Source: Planctomycetaceae bacterium
GTDB taxonomy: Bacteria > Planctomycetota > Planctomycetia > Pirellulales > UBA1268
DNA length: 8,049 bases
Assembly: GCA_947440895.1 (NCBI GenBank)
Contig: CANETO010000070.1
Coordinates: forward strand, 1 to 8,049
Reading direction: 5' to 3'
The stretch's first letter is position 1. Every line of letters starts with the position of its first letter. The translations under genes were made by a program, and so were the position numbers. The notes beneath the pieces were generated by a model. That model searched no databases. It was not told the DNA's origin and was given only the letters and a program-made list of their open reading frames with translations. This document shows, in pieces, positions 1 through 6,397 of the stretch.

Positions 1-265
1 GCGGGATCGGCGTGGCCTTGAGACCGGGATCGGGCACCTGCACCACGCCCTCAGGCGTCTGAACCATCCGCACCGACGGATCGGTGATCACGTCCTGCCC
101 AGTGATGATCTCCGCGGGCACCTGGCAGTAGGCGAGCGTGACGTCGTCGTTGGCGCCCATCTGCTGGAGCACCACGAACACGAACACGTTCGCCACCAGC
201 AGCGCGATCGTCACAAACGGAAAAATCGTACGGTCCGAATTATCGTCGCCAACTGGAAAGACCAT
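1..265 (-). CDS. Rhomboid-family intramembrane serine protease, N-terminal part (cut by the left edge)
   Basis: Reading from an ATG at 265-263, the first 88 codons are open to the window edge. The protein begins MVFPVGDDNSDRT, followed by one strongly hydrophobic segment at about residues 14-33 (IFPFVTIALLVANVFVFVVL). A soluble stretch with AYCQVPAEIITGQD at 45-58 comes next, ending in ...GLKATPIP. This order (a short DDN-type cytosolic start, a PFVT...ANV first helix, then a 'Y.xVPAEI.tG' loop) is the usual N-terminus of bacterial rhomboids, which cleave membrane proteins within the bilayer. The catalytic GxSx serine and the later histidine would lie beyond position 1, so activity cannot be judged. 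A good Shine-Dalgarno site, AGGGGA (272-277 on the opposite strand), sits 6 bases upstream of the start. The gene is divergent from the subtilase at 493. The family call rests on the N-terminal pattern alone. Confidence 0.8.
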   Translation of the reverse strand, partial: MVFPVGDDNSDRTIFPFVTIALLVANVFVFVVLQQMGANDDVTLAYCQVPAEIITGQDVITDPSVRMVQTPEGVVQVPDPGLKATPIP

Positions 266-290
266 TCAAGATCCCCTGAAACCACAGATC

Positions 291-379
291 GTAAAGCCGC
301 CGCTCCACATACCAAGTGTCCTGGACGAACTGTCCGGAAACGTCGCAGGTGCCGGTCGGGCAAACCATGGTAAAGCCGC
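291..379. repeat. 10-bp direct repeat GTAAAGCCGC in the rhomboid/subtilase spacer
   Basis: GTAAAGCCGC occurs at 291-300 and again at 370-379, inside the 227-base divergent spacer between the rhomboid and protease starts. CGGTATC is also found twice (379-385 and 465-471), and GCCCCTGC at 402-409 has its inverted partner GCAGGGGC at 454-461. The repeats could be regulator sites for the two divergent genes, or chance similarity in GC-rich DNA. Nothing else in the spacer looks like a gene. Confidence 0.35.
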
Positions 380-417
380 GGTATCGTAACCGACCTGACC
401 GGCCCCTGCATGGCGGC

Positions 418-448
418 TGGACATCCGCCCGCCTTGGGACGATATTAC
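418..448 (+). promoter_or_regulatory. Possible promoter of the subtilase gene
   Basis: TGGACA at 418-423 resembles a -35 box and TATTAC at 443-448 resembles a -10 box, but the 19-base spacing is longer than the preferred 17. It would place the transcript start near 455, about 38 bases before the chosen ATG. The match is weak and this is only a suggestion. The -10 hexamer is the same as the one proposed for hss. Confidence 0.22.
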
Positions 449-479
449 CCGACGCAGGGGCAGACGGTATCAGTAGCAT

Positions 480-485
480 GGAAGG
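480..485 (+). promoter_or_regulatory. Ribosome binding site that sets the subtilase start
   Basis: GGAAGG at 480-485 lies 7 bases before ATG 493. The frame is open further upstream, with ATGs at 316 and 478, but those lack such a site, and the upstream residues look like translated spacer DNA. Homologous planctomycete secreted proteins also start a few dozen residues before their LExR motif, which fits 493. Confidence 0.65.
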
Positions 486-492
486 CACACCC

Positions 493-2556
493 ATGAACCG
501 CTCCCTCTCTCTGCGTCGATTGACCCCTGTGTCTCATGGCGCTCGGCCACGTTCCACGGTCGCTCGCAGCCGTCGTTCCACGACATGCGCGGTGGAACTT
601 CTCGAATCGCGGCTGACGATGTCGGCTGACGTTGCCGCAACCGCCCTTAGGCAGATTGAATGGCATGGTCAGGCCGCTGCTGCGCGGTCCGACGCCTGGA
701 TCGTGCGGGCCCCCGCGACGGCGGCCGCAACCGGCTGGAACCTCGCCCCAACCTGGCACACCGCCGCCCTGGGCGAGGGCTTCTATGCGCTTACCACGCC
801 CGGAGCATCGACACAGGACGTGCTCGGCTGGGCGGCCCGGACCAGCGGTGTGAGCTATGTGGAGCCTGATTTCGTCATCGCTTCCAGCGCCATCCCGAAC
901 GATCCCTCGCTGGGTCAACTCTGGGGGCTCAACAACGTGGGCCAAGCAGGCGGTGTGACCGACGTCGACATCGACGCTCCGGAAGCATGGAACACGACAA
1001 CCGGTTCCCGCAGCGTGGTCGTCGCCATCATCGATACCGGCATGGACTCCAAACACCCGGACCTCGCCGCGAACGCCTGGCGGAACCCCGGCGAGGTGGC
1101 CGGCGACGGCATCGACAACGACCAAAACGGCTTCGTCGATGACGTCGGTGGCTGGGACTTCGCCAATAACGACGCGAACCCCATGGATGACAATGGGCAC
1201 GGCACGCATGTGGCGGGCACCATCGGCGCGGTGGGCAACAACGCCAGGGGCGTGGTGGGTGTGAGCTGGCAGGTCTCGCTCATGCCGCTCAAGTTCCTCG
1301 ATGGAAGAGGAAGCGGAACCACCAGCGCCGCGGTTGCCGCGATCAACTACGCCACCCGCATGCGACGGGATTTTGGGATCAACATCGTCGCCACCAACAA
1401 TAGCTGGGGCGGCGGCGGACTCTCGACGGCCCTGCGCGACGCAGTCGACGCCGGTGCAGGGGCCGGGATTCTCTTCGTGGCCGCTGCGGGGAACGAGTCG
1501 ACTAACAACGACACCATTCCCTCCTACCCAGCCAGTCATCCGAGCGCATCGGTGATCTCGGTCGCGGCGACCGATCGTTCCAATCGGCTGGCCAGCTTCT
1601 CCAACTACGGTGCGACGAGCGTCGATCTTGCGGCCCCCGGCGTGGCCATCCTGTCGACCACCCCGAATGATTCGTACAGCACCTACAGCGGCACATCGAT
1701 GGCGACTCCCCACGTCACTGGCACCGTCGCGCTGATGGCAGCCGCATACCCGCGGGCTACGGCGGCGGAGATTCGTACCGCCATCCTGTCGAGCGTCACG
1801 CGGGTCGCCGGACTCACCGGCAAGGTAGCCACCGGCGGTCTGCTCAACGCTGCGGCCGCACTGCAGGCACTCTCCACGGTAGCCCCAGCCCCAGCCCCAG
1901 CCCCAGCCCCGGATCCTGTCCCCAGTCCGGCCCCCGCTCCCACACCGACACCGGTTCCCTCGCCGGTTCCCACACCAGTCGACGCCGGCGACACGCTGAC
2001 GACTGCCGTGGCGGTAACGACCACCTCGGGAAGCATCCGTTTCCCCGGCCAGATCGGCGACGGTGCGATCAGCGGTCGCGACGTCGATCTCTACCGGGTG
2101 GTGCTCCGCGCCCGACAGTCTCTCACGATCGACGTCGACGCCCGCGGTCTCCCCGCATCGTCGACACTCGACAGCTTCGTCCGTCTCTTTGACTCGCGCG
2201 GCCGCGAACTCGCTCGCAACGATGACGCCAACGGCTCGCTCGACAGTCTGCTCTCGGTAATCACAACCACGCGAACTGCGGGCACCTACTACGTCGGCAT
2301 CTCTGGCTATGGGAACTCGGCGTACACGCCAACCCGCGCCGGCTCAGGCCGGGCCGGATCGACCGGTGAGTACGAGGTCAGCTTCTCCTTTGGAAGCCTG
2401 CCGCAGCGGGTGCCTGCGAAGAACACCGCCGGCATCAGAATGATGGGCATCCAGGATGCGGTGTCATCTCCGCTGCAGGCGGCGACAGGCTACCATCAGC
2501 AGGCCGAGGTCGCTCAGCGTCCCGCCGTGAAGCGGTGGACCATGGTGTGGCGATAG
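493..2556 (+). CDS. Secreted subtilisin-like serine protease (S8) with PPC domain
   Basis: This 687-residue protein is an exported endopeptidase of the subtilase family. Residues 1-44 are arginine-rich (eight Arg in the first 28) and end in the motif VELLESRLTMS at 34-44, matching the short N-terminal motif of planctomycete extracellular proteins; no clear hydrophobic signal core is visible. Residues about 50-132 look like an inhibitory prodomain ending in SYVEPDFVI. The catalytic domain spans about 139-461. Its triad is Asp181 (AIIDTGMD), His236 (NGHGTHVAGT) and Ser402 (SGTSMATPHV), with oxyanion Asn334 (AAGNE). An acidic GIDNDQNGFVDD segment at 206-217 could bind calcium. A Pro-Ala/Pro-Thr linker at 464-496 leads to a bacterial pre-peptidase C-terminal (PPC) domain at about 498-632 (DVDLYRVVL, GTYYVGISGYG). 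The last ~55 residues have no recognised domain. All key residues are present, so it is probably active outside the cell; its substrate is unknown. The 3' end overlaps galM by 43 bases, tail to tail. Confidence 0.93.
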   Translation: MNRSLSLRRLTPVSHGARPRSTVARSRRSTTCAVELLESRLTMSADVAATALRQIEWHGQAAAARSDAWIVRAPATAAATGWNLAPTWHTAALGEGFYALTTPGASTQDVLGWAARTSGVSYVEPDFVIASSAIPNDPSLGQLWGLNNVGQAGGVTDVDIDAPEAWNTTTGSRSVVVAIIDTGMDSKHPDLAANAWRNPGEVAGDGIDNDQNGFVDDVGGWDFANNDANPMDDNGHGTHVAGTIGAVGNNARGVVGVSWQVSLMPLKFLDGRGSGTTSAAVAAINYATRMRRDFGINIVATNNSWGGGGLSTALRDAVDAGAGAGILFVAAAGNESTNNDTIPSYPASHPSASVISVAATDRSNRLASFSNYGATSVDLAAPGVAILSTTPNDSYSTYSGTSMATPHVTGTVALMAAAYPRATAAEIRTAILSSVTRVAGLTGKVATGGLLNAAAALQALSTVAPAPAPAPAPDPVPSPAPAPTPTPVPSPVPTPVDAGDTLTTAVAVTTTSGSIRFPGQIGDGAISGRDVDLYRVVLRARQSLTIDVDARGLPASSTLDSFVRLFDSRGRELARNDDANGSLDSLLSVITTTRTAGTYYVGISGYGNSAYTPTRAGSGRAGSTGEYEVSFSFGSLPQRVPAKNTAGIRMMGIQDAVSSPLQAATGYHQQAEVAQRPAVKRWTMVWR
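1881..1910 (+). repeat. Five tandem AGCCCC hexamers in the protease linker
   Basis: AGCCCC is repeated five times without a mismatch. In the reading frame it encodes an Ala-Pro run that begins the proline-rich linker (residues 464-496) between the catalytic and PPC domains. Because the unit is 6 bases, gain or loss of units would keep the frame and only change linker length. Confidence 0.9.
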
Positions 2557-3740
2557 GTCTGCCCCGGATCGAGCCGGACGGCCGGCCAGTCGGCCTGTCC
2601 GGCATGGTGGATGGCGTCGGGATATTTCTGCGTCTCAAGGCAAATGGCCGCCTGCTTCGCATACGCTGCGCCGCCCTTCCCCGTCAGCGAGCCATCGAGA
2701 TAGTTGCCGGTGTAGACCTGGATGCCCGGCTGGTCGGTGAGGATTTCCATGTTCCGACCGCTGGCCGGATCCCGTAGCACCGCCACGCTCCGCAGGCTGC
2801 CGTCCGGCTTCCAGCCGCGAACCACGTAATTGTGGTCGATGCCGCCAGGATTCTTGCCGTCGGCCGCTGCTGGCAACGCCTTGATCGCGTCGCCCAATGA
2901 CGCCGTGGGCTGGTGTTCAGGGCGGAGATCAAAGGGCGTTCCTGCCACCGCCGCAAAGTCGCCCGTGGGAATGCCACCGGCATCGACCGGCAGATACCGG
3001 TCGGCGGTCACCGAGAGTGCATGCCCGTGGATCGTGCCAGCATCATGGCCGGCGAGATTCCAGTAGGAATGATGCGCGAGGTTGACGATGGTGGGAGCGT
3101 CGGAGGTGGCCGTCATCTCGACCCAGAGTTCGCCGTCGGGCGTGAGCGTGTAGGTGGCTTTCACGGCGAGCGTGCCCGGGTAGCCCTCGTCGCCAGCCGG
3201 TGAAACCAGTTCGAAGTCGACCGCAGGCCCCTTCTCGGACGTCCGCGGTGTCGCCTGCCAGAGCTTCTTGTCAAAACCGATCAGACCTCCGTGGAGGTGG
3301 TTGGGTTCGTTGTTGATCGCCAGTTTGTGAGACTTCCCGTCGAGGTCAAACCGGCCTGCGGCAATGCGGTTGGCCACCCGGCCACAGATCGCGCCAAAGT
3401 AGGGATGCTTGGCTGCGTAGCCATCAAGCGTGTCAAAACCGAGCACGACGTCTTTGAGCTCGCCGTCCGCTGCCGGCACCCGCAGGCTCGTGAGAATTGC
3501 GCCGTAGTCGGTGATGGTTGCCTTCCAGCCCCCCGGCACCTCCAGCGTGTAGAGATGCGCTTCGCGTCCGTCAGGGAGCCGGCCAAAGGGACGACTGGTC
3601 GGCATGGCACACGCAGCATGGGGCATGGACTGGGAGACTCCTGACGTCGATGAAGAAGGCTCGGCAGCCGTTGCCCAGCCGGAAACACAACCAACACAGA
3701 GACCAACCAAAAGCACCGCCCCACGTCGCGCACGGATCAT
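2514..3740 (-). CDS. galM: Aldose 1-epimerase (mutarotase) with a signal peptide
   Basis: This 408-residue protein interconverts alpha and beta anomers of aldohexoses such as glucose and galactose. The family's active-site elements are all visible: NHLHGG with His150, AHHSYWNLAG with His224, GIDHNYV with Asp302, and CLETQKYPD with the likely catalytic base Glu369. GRVANRI (120-126) matches the sugar-binding arginine region. The N-terminus MIRARRGAVLLVGLCVGCVS followed by GWATAAEP is a typical Sec signal peptide with cleavage near residues 25-26, so the enzyme probably acts outside the cytoplasm. A linker of about 25 residues precedes the catalytic domain, which explains why it is longer than cytoplasmic GalM (about 345 residues). 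The start is supported by AAGGGG (3751-3756, opposite strand) 10 bases upstream. A second in-frame ATG at 3626 also has a Shine-Dalgarno-like sequence. The gene lies 55 bases downstream of the DoxX gene and may be co-transcribed with it. Which sugar pathway it serves cannot be told from the window. Confidence 0.95.
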   Translation of the reverse strand: MIRARRGAVLLVGLCVGCVSGWATAAEPSSSTSGVSQSMPHAACAMPTSRPFGRLPDGREAHLYTLEVPGGWKATITDYGAILTSLRVPAADGELKDVVLGFDTLDGYAAKHPYFGAICGRVANRIAAGRFDLDGKSHKLAINNEPNHLHGGLIGFDKKLWQATPRTSEKGPAVDFELVSPAGDEGYPGTLAVKATYTLTPDGELWVEMTATSDAPTIVNLAHHSYWNLAGHDAGTIHGHALSVTADRYLPVDAGGIPTGDFAAVAGTPFDLRPEHQPTASLGDAIKALPAAADGKNPGGIDHNYVVRGWKPDGSLRSVAVLRDPASGRNMEILTDQPGIQVYTGNYLDGSLTGKGGAAYAKQAAICLETQKYPDAIHHAGQADWPAVRLDPGQTYRHTMVHRFTAGR

Positions 3741-3795
3741 GACTCGAGTTCCCCTTGGATTGGTACAGCTGGCGACCGGGTCCGGAGTGGACTGC

Positions 3796-4290
3796 TCAAC
3801 CGCGTTCAGCAGGCTTCGCGGTGACCCGGGGCTTGGCGGTTACCCCACTCTCGACCTCTTCACGCTTTGAGGCGATCCAGCCATCGATGCTCCACGGACC
3901 GCCACCGAACGAGATCAGCGAGAGGAGGCCGCCGGCGATCGCCATGTTCTTCATGAATTGGATCGTCTGCAACTGCCGTTGGCCGGCATCGGCGAACGTC
4001 CAGAAATCGTGGAAATAGTACGTGGCCGCCAGCAGAAACACGAGCAGGAATGCCGCGCCGATTCTCGTCCAGGCGCCGAGCACGACGCACAGACCGCCTA
4101 GCAGCAGAAGCCCGATGGCCCCAAACAGCGCGAACTTCGGATTCGGCACTCCTTCGGACGCCATGTAGGCGGCAGTGGCCTGGAACTGCGGGATCTTGTT
4201 GGCGACGGCACTGAGCACGAAGATCGCGGCGAGGAGCAGCCGTGCGACCAGCGCGAGCGCCCCTTGTACGGCCGTGGCGAGCTGTTCCAT
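3796..4290 (-). CDS. DoxX-family integral membrane protein
   Basis: This is a 164-residue protein with four predicted membrane helices, at about residues 10-30, 53-73, 77-95 and 112-130. The family pattern is clear: ARLLLAAIFVLSAVANK in the first helix, LGAWTRIGAAFLLVFLLAAT running into YYFHDFW in the middle, and QFMKNMAIAGGLL before the last helix. DoxX-like proteins are four-helix inner-membrane proteins; some have been linked to thiosulfate:quinone oxidoreductase or to thiol and redox stress, but most, including this one, have no proven function. A strong Shine-Dalgarno site AGGAGG (4299-4304, opposite strand) lies 8 bases before the ATG. The charged C-terminal tail contains the pentapeptide VTAKP twice (150-154 and 156-160). 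It precedes galM by 55 bases on the same strand. No functional link to galM is evident. Confidence 0.9.
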   Translation of the reverse strand: MEQLATAVQGALALVARLLLAAIFVLSAVANKIPQFQATAAYMASEGVPNPKFALFGAIGLLLLGGLCVVLGAWTRIGAAFLLVFLLAATYYFHDFWTFADAGQRQLQTIQFMKNMAIAGGLLSLISFGGGPWSIDGWIASKREEVESGVTAKPRVTAKPAERG

Positions 4291-4438
4291 GGTTCATTCC
4301 TCCTGAAGGGTCGCTAAGTGGGGCGTTTCGGCTGGGCGTGTCGATGAGGGACTGAGAGCCCCCGGCCTCAGGTTACGATCGTCGCGAACCGGCCGGCCCC
4401 CGGCAAGAGCGGCTTGAATGGGGTGCCATGGACGATCG

Positions 4439-4462
4439 AGCCAGCGGCTCAGCCGGCTGGCT
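4439..4462 (-). terminator. Hairpin over the aguA stop codon, possible terminator
   Basis: AGCCAGC (4439-4445) and GCTGGCT (4456-4462) are perfect inverted copies. The interior can pair three further bases beyond a single bulged G, leaving a TCA triloop. The aguA stop codon (4449-4451) lies in that loop. There is no T-run on either side, so this is not a classical intrinsic terminator; it could be a 3'-end stabilising hairpin or a weak or factor-assisted stop. The rest of the 158-base spacer up to the DoxX start shows a 9-base direct repeat GCCCCCGGC (4358-4366, 4396-4404) and no clear promoter. Confidence 0.35.
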
Positions 4463-5483
4463 GATCACGGGTAATGCAGTGGAGGGCACCCCGGCCGCGG
4501 ACGAGCTCCTGGCAGTCGACCGGCACGATCCGCCTGCCCGGAAAACAGGATGCCAGCGTGCGGACCGCCGGGGCGTCGGTGGGCCCGCCAAACACCGGCA
4601 CCATCACGGCCCCGTTGGCCACATAGAAATTCAGGTGGCTGGCCGGCAATTGCGTGCGATCGAAGGCAAACCGCGGCGGAATGTCGATCGGAATCACCTC
4701 CAGCCGGCGGCCCCGCGCATCGACGGCCGACTCCAGCAGTCTGAGATTGTCTGCGAGCGACTCCTGGTTGGGGTCGAGCCGATCGGGCTGTCGGGCGGCC
4801 ACGACGCAGCCGGGGGCCACGAACCGGGCGATCTGGTCGATGTGGCCATCGGTGTCGTCTCCCGCCAGTTCGCCCCCCACCCAGATCACTCGGTCGACGG
4901 CGAGCTGGTTTCGGAGCACCTGCTCCAGCGCCTCCCGTGAGTGGTCGGGGTTACGCTTGGGGTCGACAACGCAGCGATGGTTGACGAGCAGCGTGCCCTC
5001 ACCGTCGGTCTCGATCGCGCCCCCCTCCAACACCACTCCGGGCGTGACGACCGCCATGCCCAGCCGGCCCGCGATCGACCGCGATACCTGCGCGTCGCGA
5101 TCCCAGGGCGGATACTTCCCGCCCCATGCATTCCACTCCCAGCAGACGGCCACGGGCCCGCCGTTCTCTCGGCCCTTGCCCTCCGGCTCGCGTGGCACCA
5201 GAAACACAGGCCCCGTGTCGCGGAGCCACGAATCATTCGTGGGGATGTCGATGCATTCCACGTTGGCAACACCACTCAGCTGTTTCTGCGCCTCGGCGAG
5301 CGGAGCCCCCGTCGCGATCACCTTCACCGGCTCGCAGGCGGCGAGCAGGTGGATGAACCGCGTAAAAAAGTCCGGGATGCAGGTAAAGTCGCCCAGAAAC
5401 GTCGCCCGTCGGTGCGGCCAGGCGATCCACGTGGCCGCATGCGGCTCCCACTCCGCCGGTAGCCGATAGCCGGTGTTCCCCAC
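4449..5483 (-). CDS. aguA: Agmatine deiminase (agmatine iminohydrolase)
   Basis: This 344-residue enzyme hydrolyses agmatine to N-carbamoylputrescine and ammonia in the cytoplasm. It has the motif series of the peptidyl-arginine-deiminase-like fold: EWEPHAATWIAWPH (11-24), PTNDSWLRDTGP (81-92) with substrate-binding Asp84 and Asp89, LEGGAIETDGEGTLL (152-166) with Glu153, DDTDGHIDQIARF (209-221) with catalytic His214 and Asp216, and GALHCIT (332-338) with the nucleophile Cys336. The length is normal for the family. The start is a GTG at 5483-5481, placed there by GGGAGG 5 bases upstream and by agreement with the usual 'YR.PAEWEPH' beginning. Only 2 bases separate it from the aguB stop, so the two are surely co-transcribed and probably translationally linked. 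One small oddity is Arg331 just before the catalytic loop, where family members usually have a glycine-only run. The neighbouring aguB and hss indicate polyamine synthesis rather than arginine-deiminase-type energy catabolism. Confidence 0.95.
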   Translation of the reverse strand: MGNTGYRLPAEWEPHAATWIAWPHRRATFLGDFTCIPDFFTRFIHLLAACEPVKVIATGAPLAEAQKQLSGVANVECIDIPTNDSWLRDTGPVFLVPREPEGKGRENGGPVAVCWEWNAWGGKYPPWDRDAQVSRSIAGRLGMAVVTPGVVLEGGAIETDGEGTLLVNHRCVVDPKRNPDHSREALEQVLRNQLAVDRVIWVGGELAGDDTDGHIDQIARFVAPGCVVAARQPDRLDPNQESLADNLRLLESAVDARGRRLEVIPIDIPPRFAFDRTQLPASHLNFYVANGAVMVPVFGGPTDAPAVRTLASCFPGRRIVPVDCQELVRGRGALHCITRDQPAG

Positions 5484-5485
5484 GG

Positions 5486-6397
5486 CTACCTCCCGAAGCG
5501 TTGAATGAGGCTGCCGTAGGCGTCGATGCGGCGGTCACGGAAGAAGGGCCAGCGGGTTCGCGACCATTCGATGCGGGCAAGGTCGCACTCCACCACAATG
5601 GTCTCGGGTGTGTCGTGCCCCGCCTTCACGAGCTGCTCGCCGTTGGGCGCGTAGACCACGCTCGCGCCCCAGAACCGGAGTTGCTCCTCGCGGCCGGTGC
5701 GGTTCACGGCCACGACGAACACGCCGTTGGCAATCGCGTGGCTCCTGAGCATCGTGTCCCACGCCTCATACTGCTCGCGATACAACGATTCCTCGCCGTC
5801 GAGCCAGCCGATCGCCGTGGGATAGAAGAGCACCTCCGCCCCGGCCATGGCCGTCAGTCGGGCGGCCTCCGGATACCACTGATCCCAGCAGACGAGCGGG
5901 CCGACCTGCAGGCGGCTCGTCGGCACCGCCATGAAGCCGGTGTCGCCTGGCGCAAAATAAAACTTCTCGTAATAGTGCGGATCGTCTGGGATGTGCATCT
6001 TGCGGTAGACGCCCGCCGTCGAGCCGTCACGGTCGAAGATGACCGCTGTATTGTGGAAGAGCCCGTGCGATCGCCGCTCGAAGACACTGCCCACGAGCAC
6101 GACGTCATGCTCTTTGGCCGCGACGGCGAGCCGCTCGGTGAGCGGCCCGGGCACCCCCTCGGCCTCGCTGAATTTCTCGTGCTCCTCCGCCTGACAGGGA
6201 TACTGGCCGGCAAAGAGTTCCTGCAGACAGACGACCTCGGCCCCACCGCGGGCCGCCTCGGCGATGCCGGCGAGGGCCTGGGAAATGTTGTGGTCGCGGG
6301 ACGTCGTGCAGGCCGACTGCACCAGACCGATTCGCACGACGCTTCCGCCAGCGCCATCCGCCATCTGGTGACGGTGGTGCGTGCGTTGACCGCTCAT
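5486..6397 (-). CDS. aguB: N-carbamoylputrescine amidase
   Basis: This 303-residue member of the nitrilase superfamily hydrolyses N-carbamoylputrescine to putrescine, CO2 and ammonia. The nitrilase triad is visible: Glu60 (CLQELFAGQYPC), Lys133 (YRKMHIPDDP) and Cys170 (PLVCWDQWYPEAAR). The segments DDPHYYEKFYFAPGDTGF (138-155) and FYPTAIGWLDGEE (191-203) are characteristic of this amidase rather than of generic nitrilases. The chosen ATG at 6397 overlaps the glyA stop as ATGA, suggesting translational coupling. The core domain begins only at VRIGLVQ (21-27), so ATG 6364 or GTG 6337 are alternative starts; 6337 has a purine-rich GGCGGAAG stretch shortly upstream. The frame stays open upstream to 6958, but that part is a shadow of glyA. 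The next gene, aguA, starts 2 bases after this stop codon and uses a ribosome site that overlaps it. Confidence 0.94.
   Translation of the reverse strand: MSGQRTHHRHQMADGAGGSVVRIGLVQSACTTSRDHNISQALAGIAEAARGGAEVVCLQELFAGQYPCQAEEHEKFSEAEGVPGPLTERLAVAAKEHDVVLVGSVFERRSHGLFHNTAVIFDRDGSTAGVYRKMHIPDDPHYYEKFYFAPGDTGFMAVPTSRLQVGPLVCWDQWYPEAARLTAMAGAEVLFYPTAIGWLDGEESLYREQYEAWDTMLRSHAIANGVFVVAVNRTGREEQLRFWGASVVYAPNGEQLVKAGHDTPETIVVECDLARIEWSRTRWPFFRDRRIDAYGSLIQRFGR
5489..5494 (-). promoter_or_regulatory. Ribosome binding site that sets the aguA GTG start
   Basis: On the minus strand GGGAGG lies 5 bases before the GTG at 5483. It sits within the final codons of aguB, next to the TAG stop (5488-5486), so a ribosome ending aguB would be in place to reinitiate on aguA. 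It is the reason for preferring the GTG over any internal start. Confidence 0.75.

Noticed and set aside
316..492. Upstream extension of the protease frame to ATG 316
   Set aside because: The extra 59 residues look like translated spacer DNA, and the Shine-Dalgarno site GGAAGG points to ATG 493.
445..1713. A 422-codon open frame on the minus strand opposite the protease gene
   Set aside because: Low-complexity Gly/Arg/Val-rich translation with no recognisable domain; it is antisense to a protease with all catalytic residues, a common artefact in GC-rich DNA.
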